From: Planctomycetota bacterium
GTDB lineage: Bacteria > Planctomycetota > Phycisphaerae > Phycisphaerales > SM1A02
DNA length: 64,000 nt
NCBI GenBank assembly: GCA_017859745.1
Contig: JAFMML010000009.1
Location: 1-64,000 of the forward strand
Direction of reading: 5' to 3'
Shown here: positions 8,293 through 18,721 of the stretch, piece after piece
Numbering within the stretch: the first letter of the stretch is position 1
Layout of the letters: the number at the start of each line of letters is the position of its first letter
Made by a program: the position numbers and the translations under genes
Notes under the pieces: model-generated
Told to the model about the DNA's origin: nothing
The model's database searches: none
What the model saw: the letters and a program-made list of their open reading frames with translations, nothing else

Positions 8293-8697
8293 GGTCCAGA
8301 CGAACTGCACGGTCGCGTCGATGTCCGGGTGCAGGCTCTTGTGGACCGGGCAGGTGTGCGCCGCGTTCTCCAGCGACCCGCGTCGCGGATGGTCCGCGGC
8401 GAGCGGCACCTCGATCGTCGTGCGGAGACTCGCGATGCGGCGCGGGGCGTCCGGCGACATGACCTTCTCGGTGCGGGCGTGCATCCCCGATAGATCGAGG
8501 TCGTGCCGATCGGCGACGATCCCCATGATCGTCATCATGCATGCCGGCAACGCGGCGGCGAGCAGATCGGTCGGCGAGAACGACTCGCCCTTCCCGTGGT
8601 TGTCGACCGGGGCGTCGGTGAGGATCGTGGACTTCGACGGACCGTGCACGGCCTCGCAACGGAGGCCTCCGGTGTAGCGGACGGCGACTTCGACCAT
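8287..8697 (-). CDS. OsmC/Ohr-family peroxide-reducing protein
   Basis: 136 residues. Two redox cysteines sit in the expected places, PACMMTIMG in the central helix and HTCPVHKSL near the C-terminus, together with SFSPTDLLAAALPAC and the ending ATVQFVWTG. Proteins of this family reduce organic hydroperoxides using lipoyl or thiol donors in the cytoplasm. The family length is usually 135-150, so it is complete. The start is fixed by AGGAG 7-8 bases upstream of the ATG at 8697. The stop lies inside a 14-bp tandem repeat. Confidence 0.85.
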   Translation of the reverse strand: MVEVAVRYTGGLRCEAVHGPSKSTILTDAPVDNHGKGESFSPTDLLAAALPACMMTIMGIVADRHDLDLSGMHARTEKVMSPDAPRRIASLRTTIEVPLAADHPRRGSLENAAHTCPVHKSLHPDIDATVQFVWTG

Positions 8698-8915
8698 GGG
8701 TGGTTCTCCTCGTCGCTGCACCGTACTCCACGCAGGATCCGGGCGTTGAGGGGGTTCCCCCCGACGGCACCGCCATCTATCCTCACGACCGGGCCGGACG
8801 GTTCGAGCGCGTCGCTCCAATCGACGCCCAGCCCGGACCCGACGACCCGTTCGGGTGTCCCACTTCGGCGGCCGATAGCGTCCCCCTCGAGTCGCCTTCT
8901 CTCCAAGGATTCTCC

Positions 8916-10199
8916 ATGCTTCGCACCACCCTCGCCCTCGGCGGCGGCCTGCTCGGCCTGCTCGCCTTCGTCTCCGTCGCGAACGCCGCGCCCGAACCTC
9001 CCACGGAAGAGGCGGTGCAGAGCAAGATCGAACGGGCCATGGCCTTCTATCGATCCAAGGGCGACGCGTTCAGTCTCGAAGACCCCGAGTTCCATGCGGT
9101 GCTCGACGGCGAACTCGCGGACGTCGATCCGGCGGAGTGCGATCTGCCGACGATCATGTCGATGCAGATGCTCTGGGCGTACTCGCCCAACGCCAAGCCG
9201 ACGTGGATCGCCCGCATTCGCGAGATCGGTGCCGAAGGCGACTGGCTCGGCGCGGCCGGCGCTCTGGCCGGCAGCGGCGACCGCGAGGCGGGCATGGCGA
9301 TGCTCGATGGCCGGGACCTCGCCGCGGTCGAGGACGAACGTCTCGGCGAGGCGATGGCGCTGCTTTCGATGATGGACGACGAGACCCTCGCGTCGATGCG
9401 CGGAACCCTCGTCGCCATCGGCAAGCGCATGCCCACCGAGGGCGCCGGCGAGCTGCTCGCGTGGAGCGAGTTTCCCGCCATGCTCGGACGGGCCGGCGTC
9501 GACAAGGCCGACCGCGACGAGATGCGATCCCGCCTGCTCGGCGCGATGCGGGCGGCCGCCGAGACCGCCGACGAACGCGGCAAGGCCCGCCTCGACCGAA
9601 CCGTCGCCTTTCTCGACGGCGCCGCGGGACGTGGCGAGCTGATCGGTCACGACGCCCCCGCCGTCGAGTTCCGCTGGAAGAGCGTCGACGAGCCGTGGCA
9701 CTGCTTCGGCTGCATGAAGGGCAAGGTGGTCGTCGTCGACTTCTGGGCGACCTGGTGCGGCCCGTGCGTCGGTTCGTTCCCGAACGTCCGCGAGCTGGTG
9801 GACTACTACAAGGGCTACGACGTCGTGGTGCTGGGCGTCACCAGCGAACAGGGCAACGTGATCTTCCGCGACGAGCGGGGCCGCGTGGAGACCGACTCCT
9901 TCGAGAAGGAGTGCGAGCTGATGGCCGAGTACGTGAAGGCGATGGACGTCACCTGGCCCGTCGCGTTCACCGAGACCGACGTCTTCAATCCCGACTTCGG
10001 CGTGCGAGGCATCCCGCACGTCGCCATCATCGCCCCCGACGGCAAGGTCGCCTACAACGGCATGCATCCCGCCGGCGACATGGCCGAGAAGGTCGAGAAG
10101 ATCAACGGACTGCTCGAGAAGGCCGGGCTGAAGCACCCGCCCGCGTGGACGCCCAAGGCCGAGGAGACCGAGGCGTCGGAGGAGGCTCCCGCGGCCTGA
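8916..10199 (+). CDS. Exported TlpA-like thioredoxin-domain protein
   Basis: 427 residues with a Sec signal peptide (LALGGGLLGLLAFVSVANA, cleavage near residue 24). Residues ~25-240 are an Ala/Glu/Asp-rich helical region without a recognised domain. The C-terminal ~180 residues are a TlpA/AhpC-like thioredoxin fold with WATWCGPC (Cys281 and Cys284) and a cis-Pro loop RGIPHV. A second CxxC, HCFGC (Cys263, Cys266), lies just before the first strand of the fold. Expected role: thiol-disulfide exchange outside the cytoplasmic membrane, possibly for cytochrome c maturation; this is inference. Start chosen for the signal peptide and AAGGA 8-12 bases upstream. A strong hairpin follows the gene. Confidence 0.8.
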   Translation: MLRTTLALGGGLLGLLAFVSVANAAPEPPTEEAVQSKIERAMAFYRSKGDAFSLEDPEFHAVLDGELADVDPAECDLPTIMSMQMLWAYSPNAKPTWIARIREIGAEGDWLGAAGALAGSGDREAGMAMLDGRDLAAVEDERLGEAMALLSMMDDETLASMRGTLVAIGKRMPTEGAGELLAWSEFPAMLGRAGVDKADRDEMRSRLLGAMRAAAETADERGKARLDRTVAFLDGAAGRGELIGHDAPAVEFRWKSVDEPWHCFGCMKGKVVVVDFWATWCGPCVGSFPNVRELVDYYKGYDVVVLGVTSEQGNVIFRDERGRVETDSFEKECELMAEYVKAMDVTWPVAFTETDVFNPDFGVRGIPHVAIIAPDGKVAYNGMHPAGDMAEKVEKINGLLEKAGLKHPPAWTPKAEETEASEEAPAA

Positions 10200-10233
10200 G
10201 GTCGCGAACGTCCCCGAGCGCAACCCGAAACGA

Positions 10234-10269
10234 CGACGACGCGGTGGCCGATGGGCCGCCGCGTCGTCG
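10234..10269. terminator. Strong hairpin between convergent genes
   Basis: Arms 10234-10249 and 10254-10269 form 16 base pairs with one G-T pair and a 4-base loop. It sits between the convergent ends of the thioredoxin gene (10199) and the dockerin-like gene (10323). On the minus strand it is followed by TCGTTTCGGG, a weak T-rich tract, so it may terminate both transcripts. Confidence 0.65.
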
Positions 10270-10322
10270 CATTCGGGGTCGAGGTCCGTCGAGGCGTCTC
10301 CCCTTCGATCGCCCCGCGGAAT

Positions 10323-11837
<1,515 letters not shown>

Positions 11838-12233
11838 GGGAAGTCTCCTGCCGGCGGCTTTCGAACTGCCGCTGCTGTCGAAGCGACACCGGCCTGCTGT
11901 CGGCGTCTCGCCGGCCGAGCGTTGGCATGGGTCCCTACGTCGGCGCGGACGCTCGGGATCCGTGGGATCCGGCGGGGTCCGCACGTGTCGCTCCAATCCG
12001 AAGTCTATGAGGTGTTTGCACCCCCGCCAGCGCGAAGCGCCGGGGCTTCGCGACGCCGGTCCGAGAAGCGGAAGCGACTCCCGGCGGGATCGGGCTCGAG
12101 TCGTCGATTCCACGATCGTCTCGCCTCGACGAGTCCCCCGGCGACTCCTTCCCTTCGATCCCACCGACAGGCCAGGCCACCGCTGCCGCCTTGGAGGGTT
12201 GATTCGCAAGACGGAAACCGGTCTCATGGGGCG
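11838..12233. other. Divergent intergenic region with hairpins
   Basis: No gene seen. It separates the dockerin-like gene (minus) from the cytochrome gene (plus). A perfect 8-bp hairpin lies at 12031-12052 (CGCGAAGC / GCTTCGCG, 6-base loop), and a small one at 11876-11888 (TGTCG / CGACA) is 38 bases before the GTG on the minus strand. A minus-strand CATAGACT near 12003-12010 is a possible -10 that would give a leader of about 160 bases. AGGAG at the dockerin-like start is the only clear ribosome binding site. Confidence 0.5.
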
Positions 12234-15200
12234 GTGATCTCGGTCCTGCTCATCGCCTGCGTCGTCGCAGCGCCTCCCGGTGCCTCCCGGATGGAAGGCC
12301 CGACCGACCACCCCGTCGAGATCGACTTCAGTCGGGACATCCGGCCGATCCTCGCGGCGAAGTGCTTCGCCTGCCACGGCCCGGACGGATCGAGCCGCGA
12401 AGCCGGCCTGCGTCTCGACACCCGCGACGGAGCCGTCGCCGATCTCGGGGACGGCTTCCACGCGATCGTGCCGGGCGACCTCGAGGCGAGCGAACTCTGG
12501 TTCCGGGTCGGAAGCCGCGATCCCGAGCTGAGGATGCCGCCCAAGGGCGAGCCGCTGTCGGCGGCGGAGCTCGACCTGCTGCGTCGCTGGATCGAGGCGG
12601 GGGCGACCTACGAGGCGCACTGGGCCTACGAACCGGTCGCGGACCCCGAGGTGCCTGCGGTCGAGTGGCGCGACGGCGAAGCCGCGACCGGCGAGATCGA
12701 TCCGTTCATCGCGCGAAGCCTGCGCCGCGCGGACCTCGTCCCCTCCGTCGAGGCCGATCGCCGCACGCTCATCCGACGGGCCACGCTCGATCTCACCGGA
12801 CTGCCGCCCACGACCGCCGAGGTCGAGGCGTTCCTCGCCGACGGCTCGCCCGGCGCCTACGAACGGCTGGTGGACCGCCTGCTGGCGTCGCCGGCCTACG
12901 GCGAGCGCTGGGGCCGGCACTGGCTCGACGTGGCCCGCTACGCAGACAGCAACGGCGTCGACGAGAACACCGCGTTCGCCAACGCCCACCGCTACCGGGA
13001 CTGGGTGGTTCGGGCGTTCAACGGGAACCTGCCCTTCGACGAGTTCCTGCGCCTGCAGATCGCAGGCGACCTGACGCCGGCGATGCACGACGCCGATCGC
13101 GCCGCCGACGCCCTGACCGCGACCGGCTTCCTCGCGATCGGCCCGAAGGTCCTCGCCGAACCGGACAAGGAGAAGATGGTCTTCGACATCGTCGACGAGC
13201 AGGTCGACGTCGTCGGCAAGGCGTTCCTCGCCCAGACCCTCTCCTGCGCACGCTGCCACGACCACAAGTTCGATCCGATCTCGCAGGAGGCCTACTTCGG
13301 CTTCGTGGGCGTCTTCAAGAGCACGAAGACGATGTCCACGCTGCAGACGGTCGCGCGAACCCTCGAGCGCCACGCCGAGTCGATCGACGAGGCCGCGGCG
13401 CGACAGGCGCACGTGACCGCGGTCGCCGAGGCGACGAGCCGCGCCGACGAGGCGGTCGCCACGGCGCGTCTCGCGGTGCAGGCCCGCTGGCGCGACCGCT
13501 TCGCCGAACTCGCCGCCGCCGCCTCGACGCTGCCGGAGTCGCCGGCGGAACGCGAGGCCGAGGAGGGACCCGATCTCGTCAACCTGCTCGTCGACCACGA
13601 TCGCTGGGGCCCCGGGATCGGCGTGGTGCGCTCGACCGGCGGCGGTCCGGGCCGGGCGACCTGGGCCTTCGACGTCGCCGAGGCCGACACCTACGAACTC
13701 CGCATCCGCTACGCGAGCGCCGAGCCCCGCCCGGTCCGCATCGAACTCGACGACGGCCGCTCCACGACGCTGCTGGCCGACGCCGCGCTCGGCGACGCGA
13801 CCGGCTCCTTCATGCCCGACGGCCAGCGCTGGAGGAAGGTCGCCGAAGTCGATCTCGAACCGGGCACCCATCGCCTGACGATCTCGAGCGACCACGCGTT
13901 CCCGCATCTCGACCGACTGCAGCTGGCGTCTTCGAAGGCCGTCGCGGACCACGAGGACGCGGTCGCCGCCGCCGCGCAGGATCTCGACGTGCCCGCCGCC
14001 GTGCTGAAGGCTCTCGACGACGTGCGCCGGCACCATCCGGCGTTCGAGTCCGTGGTCGCGTCATCCCGAGAAGACGCAAGCGACGGCGACGGCGACGCGG
14101 ACTCGGACGCACCCGACCTTGCCGAACGGGTCGCGATGCTCGATCCCGCGGCGGCACCCGAGGGCGACGACGACGGGGCGGTGCTCCATGCGGCGCTCTT
14201 CGGTTCGGGCGGCGCATTTGCGGATCGGGCCTTGCTCGACGCGGCCCGCAGCGATGCCGACGAAGAGGCGGTCGCCGAGGCCGACGCGGTGCTGGCGGAA
14301 CTCGCGGCGACCGGTCCGCCGCCTCCGATTCCGGTGCTGGCGGTCGAGGACCACGCCGAGCCGACCGACGTCGCCCTGCACGTGCGCGGCGACCACACCA
14401 ATGCTCCTGGATCGCCGGTGGCACGGGGCGTGCCCGCCTCGATCTCGGGGTCGGCCGCGATCCCGACGGTTCCCGAGAACGCCAGCGGCCGCCTTCAGCT
14501 GGCGGAGTGGCTCGCCGACCCGCTGCACCCGCTGACGGCCCGCGTCTTCGTGAACCGCGTCTGGCACTGGCATTTCGGTCGCGGCCTCGTGGACACGCCG
14601 AGCGACTTCGGCACCCGCGGCGGCAGCCCGAGCCATCCCGAACTGCTCGATCGCCTCGCCACCGACTTCGTCGCGGGCGGCTGGAACGTCAAGGACCTGC
14701 ACCGTCGCATCATGGCGAGCCGGACCTACCGGCAGTCTTCGGCACGTCGCGCCGACGCGGCCGCGATCGATCCCGAGAACCGTCTGCTCTGGCGATGGGC
14801 GCCGCGCCGGCTCGAGGCCGAGGCGATCCGCGACTCGATGCTCGCGATCTCGGGCGAACTCGATCCCTCCATGGGCGGATCGCTGCTGGGCGTCGGCAAC
14901 TTCGCCTACGTCACCAACGACCAGTCCGCCAACGCCGCCCGCTACGACGCCCCGCGGCGCAGCCTGTACCTGCCGGTCATCCGCAACGCCCTCTACCCGT
15001 TCTTCTCGACCTTCGACTACACCGACGCCGGCATCAGCGAAGGCTGCCGCGCCCGCACCGTGATCGCGCCGCAGGCGCTCTTCATGCTGAACAGTCCGTT
15101 CGTCGAACGGCAGGCCGCCGCCTGGGAGGCTCGTCTTCGCGCGACGCCGGGCGACGCCGAACCCGCCGCGCTCGACGCGGAGATGTCGGCCGACCGCGCC

Positions 15201-15386
15201 CCGCACGCGGGCGAAGGGCGGATCGAACGGGCCTATCTCGAGGCCTTTGCTCGCCGTCCCGCCGTCGAGGAGGCCTCGCTGGGCCTCGAGTTCCTCGCGG
15301 CGCAGGCCCCGCTCGGCGAGGAGGAGGCGTGGCGGCGCTATCTTCAGGTGCTGCTGGCGACCAACGAGTTCATCACCATCGACTGA
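12234..15386 (+). CDS. PSCyt1-DUF1549-DUF1553 planctomycete cytochrome protein
   Basis: 1050 residues from the GTG at 12234, the first start that gives a signal peptide (ISVLLIACVVAAPPGAS). Order: a planctomycete-type cytochrome c domain with CFACH (Cys44, Cys47, His48) and MPPKGEPL; DUF1549 with RATLDLTGLPPT, RWGRHWLDVARYADSNG and a second haem-type motif CARCHDHKFDP (Cys338, Cys341, His342); a linker; a jelly-roll-like segment (about 13600-13930) resembling a carbohydrate-binding module; an acidic stretch; and DUF1553 with FVNRVWHWHFGRGLV and DFGTRGG. Such proteins are exported and, with a DUF1501 partner, are thought to act in polysaccharide or sugar-derivative breakdown, but their reaction is unknown. 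The next gene starts 11 bases downstream. Confidence 0.85.
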   Translation: MISVLLIACVVAAPPGASRMEGPTDHPVEIDFSRDIRPILAAKCFACHGPDGSSREAGLRLDTRDGAVADLGDGFHAIVPGDLEASELWFRVGSRDPELRMPPKGEPLSAAELDLLRRWIEAGATYEAHWAYEPVADPEVPAVEWRDGEAATGEIDPFIARSLRRADLVPSVEADRRTLIRRATLDLTGLPPTTAEVEAFLADGSPGAYERLVDRLLASPAYGERWGRHWLDVARYADSNGVDENTAFANAHRYRDWVVRAFNGNLPFDEFLRLQIAGDLTPAMHDADRAADALTATGFLAIGPKVLAEPDKEKMVFDIVDEQVDVVGKAFLAQTLSCARCHDHKFDPISQEAYFGFVGVFKSTKTMSTLQTVARTLERHAESIDEAAARQAHVTAVAEATSRADEAVATARLAVQARWRDRFAELAAAASTLPESPAEREAEEGPDLVNLLVDHDRWGPGIGVVRSTGGGPGRATWAFDVAEADTYELRIRYASAEPRPVRIELDDGRSTTLLADAALGDATGSFMPDGQRWRKVAEVDLEPGTHRLTISSDHAFPHLDRLQLASSKAVADHEDAVAAAAQDLDVPAAVLKALDDVRRHHPAFESVVASSREDASDGDGDADSDAPDLAERVAMLDPAAAPEGDDDGAVLHAALFGSGGAFADRALLDAARSDADEEAVAEADAVLAELAATGPPPPIPVLAVEDHAEPTDVALHVRGDHTNAPGSPVARGVPASISGSAAIPTVPENASGRLQLAEWLADPLHPLTARVFVNRVWHWHFGRGLVDTPSDFGTRGGSPSHPELLDRLATDFVAGGWNVKDLHRRIMASRTYRQSSARRADAAAIDPENRLLWRWAPRRLEAEAIRDSMLAISGELDPSMGGSLLGVGNFAYVTNDQSANAARYDAPRRSLYLPVIRNALYPFFSTFDYTDAGISEGCRARTVIAPQALFMLNSPFVERQAAAWEARLRATPGDAEPAALDAEMSADRAPHAGEGRIERAYLEAFARRPAVEEASLGLEFLAAQAPLGEEEAWRRYLQVLLATNEFITID

Positions 15387-15396
15387 GACCGACCGA

Positions 15397-16884
15397 ATGA
15401 ACCGACGACGAGAACGCGGCGGCGAAGGCACCTGGTGCGGGCAGCAGGATCGCGCGCAGTCGCGTCGCGAGATGCTTCGAAGCTGCGGCGTCGGCTTCGG
15501 CGGCATCGCCCTCGCGGCGATGCTTGCGGAGCGCTTCGCCCTGGCCGGGCCGGCGACGGAAGGACTTCGGCCACCGCTGCTCGATCCCGACGCGGCCGGG
15601 GCCCTCGCCGAGCGGGCCACCCACTTCGCCCCGCGGGCCAAGCGGGTGATCTTCCTGTTCATGCACGGCGGCCCGTCGCAGGTCGACACCTTCGACTACA
15701 AGCCGCGCCTGCAGCGAGACGACGGCAAGCCCTTCCCCGGCGAGAAGCCCCGCGTCCAGTTCGCCGAGACCGGCAACCTGCTCGGAAGCCCGTGGAGGTT
15801 CAAGCAGCATGGCGAGTGCGGGGCGTGGGTCAGCGAGCTCTTCCCCAACGTCGCCGAGATCGTCGATCGCCTCTGCTTCGTGAAGAGCCTCCACGGATCC
15901 AATCCCGCCCATGGCGCGGCGCTCCTGAAGATCCACACCGGAAGCGAGACCCTCGTGCGGCCGAGCATGGGCTCGTGGGTCACCTACGGCCTCGGCAGCG
16001 AGAACCAGAACCTTCCCGGCTTCGTGACCATCAGTCCGACGCTCGGCCACGGCGGCGTCAACAACTTCTCGAGCGCGTTTCTTCCGGCGGCGCACCACGG
16101 CACCCCGTTCGGGCGCACCGGCATTCCCGCCGACGACGCCGAGTTCGCCCACATGCATGCGGGCGTGCCCCGCGACGTGCAGCGGGCCCAACTCGACCTG
16201 CTGGCGGCGCTCAATCGCGAGCACCTCGGCCGCACCGGCGAGGACCCGTCGCTGGAGGGCCGCATCGAGGCGTTCGAACTGGCCTTTCGCATGCAGGCCG
16301 AGGCTCCCTGGGTCGTCGACACCGGCAGCGAGACGCCCGCGACGCTCGCGATGTACGGAATCGACGAGAAGCCCACCGAGGACTTCGGCCGCCAGTGCCT
16401 GCTGGCCCGACGGTTCTCCGAGGCGGGCGTGCGCTTCGTCCAGTGCACCCACTCCTACAAGTGGGATCAGCACGGCGACCTGAAGCGCCTGCACGAGCAG
16501 AACTCGAAGGAGGTCGACAAGCCGATCGCGGGCCTGATCCGCGACCTCGAGAGTCGCGGCATGCTCGAGGACACCCTCGTCCTCTGGGGCGGGGAGTTCG
16601 GTCGAACACCCGCGGCGCAGGGCGGCACCGACGGCCGCGACCACAATCCCCACGGGTTCACGTGGTTCATGGCCGGGGGCGGCGTGAAGCCCGGGTTCAG
16701 CTTCGGCGCAACCGACGAGTTCGGCTGGTACGCCGAGGAGGACAAGGTCCACGTCCACGACCTGCACGCGACGATCCTCGCCCTGCTCGGAATCGACCAC
16801 GAGCGCCTGACCTACCACCACACCGGACGCGACCATCGCCTCACCGACGTCCACGGCCACGTGGTCCGGCAGATCTTCGCCTGA
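15397..16884 (+). CDS. DUF1501 protein, Tat-exported
   Basis: 495 residues. The N-terminus holds a twin-arginine signal, SRREMLRSCG followed by GFGGIALAAML. The body has the family hallmarks MHGGPSQVDTFDYKP, FVKSLHGSNPAHG, DNF-like GHGGVNNF, GEFGRTP and DGRDHNPHGFTWFMAGGG, which place it in the sulfatase/alkaline-phosphatase-like fold of DUF1501. The reaction is not known. It starts 11 bases after the cytochrome gene, the standard planctomycete pairing, so the two products probably act together outside the cytoplasm, perhaps as oxidase and hydrolase on the same substrate (inference). Confidence 0.9.
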   Translation: MNRRRERGGEGTWCGQQDRAQSRREMLRSCGVGFGGIALAAMLAERFALAGPATEGLRPPLLDPDAAGALAERATHFAPRAKRVIFLFMHGGPSQVDTFDYKPRLQRDDGKPFPGEKPRVQFAETGNLLGSPWRFKQHGECGAWVSELFPNVAEIVDRLCFVKSLHGSNPAHGAALLKIHTGSETLVRPSMGSWVTYGLGSENQNLPGFVTISPTLGHGGVNNFSSAFLPAAHHGTPFGRTGIPADDAEFAHMHAGVPRDVQRAQLDLLAALNREHLGRTGEDPSLEGRIEAFELAFRMQAEAPWVVDTGSETPATLAMYGIDEKPTEDFGRQCLLARRFSEAGVRFVQCTHSYKWDQHGDLKRLHEQNSKEVDKPIAGLIRDLESRGMLEDTLVLWGGEFGRTPAAQGGTDGRDHNPHGFTWFMAGGGVKPGFSFGATDEFGWYAEEDKVHVHDLHATILALLGIDHERLTYHHTGRDHRLTDVHGHVVRQIFA

Positions 16885-16899
16885 GTCTCGCCGATCCGG

Positions 16900-18576
16900 T
16901 CAGTCTTGGACGATCACGTCCACGAACCGGAACGCCCGGGCGTCGAAGAGCCCGCGATCGCCGAGCTTGAGCGCCGGAATCACCAGCAGCGCCATGAACG
17001 AGAGCGTCATGAACGGCGCCTCCAGCGTCGAACCGAGTTCGCGAGCCTTCGCGGACAGCCGCTCGTAGGCCTTGCCGACCTCCTCCGCGGGGCGGTCGCT
17101 CATGAGTCCCGCGATCGGCAGCGGGAGCACCTCGGTCGCCCCGTCGCCGTCGACGACCGCGAGTCCGCCGCGGGCCTCGAACACCGCATCGACCGCCGTG
17201 GCGAGGCTCGTTCGATCGGCGCCCACCGCGACGACCTGATGGCTGTCGTGGCCGACGCTGCTCGCGATGGCGCCCCGGCCGAGACCGATGTTGCGGATGA
17301 ACGCGACCGCCGGCGGCGCCTCCTCGTAGCGGTTGCAGACCGCAAGCATCAGCGTGTCGCTCGCCGGATCCGGCTCGACGAGGCCGTCGGCGACCGCGAG
17401 GGACTGCCGGATCTCGTTGGTCACGAGTTCGCCGTCGATCGCCTCGATGACCCGCACCTCGACCGACTTCGCACCGGACGGCGCCGCCAGACGAAAGTCT
17501 TCGCCCGAGAAGGTCGCGGCGCGGAAGGCGTTGGGCAGGCTGCCGGGCGCCGCGAAGGGGTCGATGCTCACGCCGTCGCGGGCGACGCGGCGACCGGCGA
17601 CCCAGGTCGATCGGACGCGAAACGAATCGAGGTCGTCGACGAGAATGAAGTCGGCGCGATCGCCCTCGCGCAGCAGCCCCGTCTCGAGGCCGTAGTGCTC
17701 GACCGGATGCACGCACGCGGCGCGGAGCACGTCGAAGCGATCGAACCCTCGCTCGACGCAGTGGGCCATGACCCGATCGAGATGACCTTCGACCAGCTCG
17801 TCGGGATGGCTGTCGTCGGTGCAGAACATGATCGACTCGGGGTGCTCGGCGATCAGCGGGCGCAGCGTCGCGAGGTTGCGGGCGGCGCTGCCTTCGCGGA
17901 TGAGGACCTTCATGCCCGCGGCGACCTTGTCGCGAGCCTCCTCGAGCGTGAAGCACTCGTGGTCGGTCGAGATGCCCGCCGACGCGTAGCGGACCGCGTC
18001 CTCGCCCCGGAGCCCCGGCGCGTGCCCATCGACCGGCTTGCCGAGGCGCTTCGCGGCGGCGATCTTCGCAGCGACCTCGGCATCCCCGCCGAGGACGCCC
18101 GGCCAGTTCATCATCTCGGAGAGATACGGAAACTCCGGACGCGCGAGCAGCCGCGCGACCGCGTCGGCATCGAGGCGGGCCCCGGCGGTCTCGAAGTCGG
18201 TTGCGGGGACGCAGCTCGGCACCCCGAAGGCGATCGGGATGCACGCCTCGCGAGCCTCGGCGAGCATGAACTCGAGGCCCTCTTCGCCGAGGACGTTGGC
18301 GATCTCGTGGGGATCGCTGACCGTGGCGACGGTGCCGTGGCGGGCGGCGACCCGGGCGAACTCCCGCGGGGGCAGCATGCTGCTCTCGACGTGGACGTGG
18401 GCGTCGACGAACCCGGGCATCAGGAATCCCGGATCGATCGACTCCGCGGCGTCCTCGGGGCCGAGTTCGCGGATCGACTCGATGCGGCCTTCACCGCCCT
18501 CCCCGCTCCAGACGACCTCCGCGGGATACACGCGGCGGGCATGGAGATCGACGAGGCGATGTCGAAGGGTCGGCAT
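16900..18576 (-). CDS. ade: Adenine deaminase
   Basis: 558 residues, the usual length. An amidohydrolase domain carries PGFVDAHVHVESSM (first metal ligands), SDPHEIANVLG, DGHAPGL, STDHECFTLEEA and FCTDDSHPDEL (catalytic Asp region), followed by the adenine deaminase C-terminal domain with NIGLGRGAIASSVGHDSHQ. It converts adenine to hypoxanthine and ammonia in the cytoplasm. The start is fixed by a -10-like TACGCT ending 6 bases before the ATG. It is divergent from the pyrimidine-degradation genes, which suggests a shared role in base catabolism or nitrogen supply. Confidence 0.9.
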   Translation of the reverse strand: MPTLRHRLVDLHARRVYPAEVVWSGEGGEGRIESIRELGPEDAAESIDPGFLMPGFVDAHVHVESSMLPPREFARVAARHGTVATVSDPHEIANVLGEEGLEFMLAEAREACIPIAFGVPSCVPATDFETAGARLDADAVARLLARPEFPYLSEMMNWPGVLGGDAEVAAKIAAAKRLGKPVDGHAPGLRGEDAVRYASAGISTDHECFTLEEARDKVAAGMKVLIREGSAARNLATLRPLIAEHPESIMFCTDDSHPDELVEGHLDRVMAHCVERGFDRFDVLRAACVHPVEHYGLETGLLREGDRADFILVDDLDSFRVRSTWVAGRRVARDGVSIDPFAAPGSLPNAFRAATFSGEDFRLAAPSGAKSVEVRVIEAIDGELVTNEIRQSLAVADGLVEPDPASDTLMLAVCNRYEEAPPAVAFIRNIGLGRGAIASSVGHDSHQVVAVGADRTSLATAVDAVFEARGGLAVVDGDGATEVLPLPIAGLMSDRPAEEVGKAYERLSAKARELGSTLEAPFMTLSFMALLVIPALKLGDRGLFDARAFRFVDVIVQD

Positions 18577-18582
18577 GCCCAG

Positions 18583-18588
18583 AGCGTA
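18583..18588 (-). promoter_or_regulatory. -10-like box (TACGCT), leaderless-type, for ade
   Basis: On the minus strand TACGCT ends 6 bases before the ade ATG at 18576, with no ribosome binding site. A TCGAAC lies 15 bases upstream of the box and could be a -35 element. Confidence 0.5.
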
Positions 18589-18673
18589 CTCCGCGAGAAG
18601 TCCGTTCGAGCGGGGTTCGATTCGCGGGCCCGGGAATTGCCCGATTCCCCTGTGACGCAGATGACGCGGGGAC

Positions 18674-18679
18674 TACGCT
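18674..18679 (+). promoter_or_regulatory. -10-like box (TACGCT) for the pyrimidine-degradation genes
   Basis: GACTACGCTC on the plus strand, 42 bases before the preT ATG, has the same hexamer as the ade, O-acetylesterase and methyltransferase promoters but gives a normal leader of about 35 bases. No strong ribosome binding site is visible. Confidence 0.35.
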
Positions 18680-18721
18680 CGAACGTCGAGCCTTGCCGAT
18701 GATGCTGGTTCGCCTTCGCCC

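Noticed and set aside
8237-8299. CRISPR-like array
   Set aside because: The repeats are head-to-tail with no spacers and are only 14 bases long.
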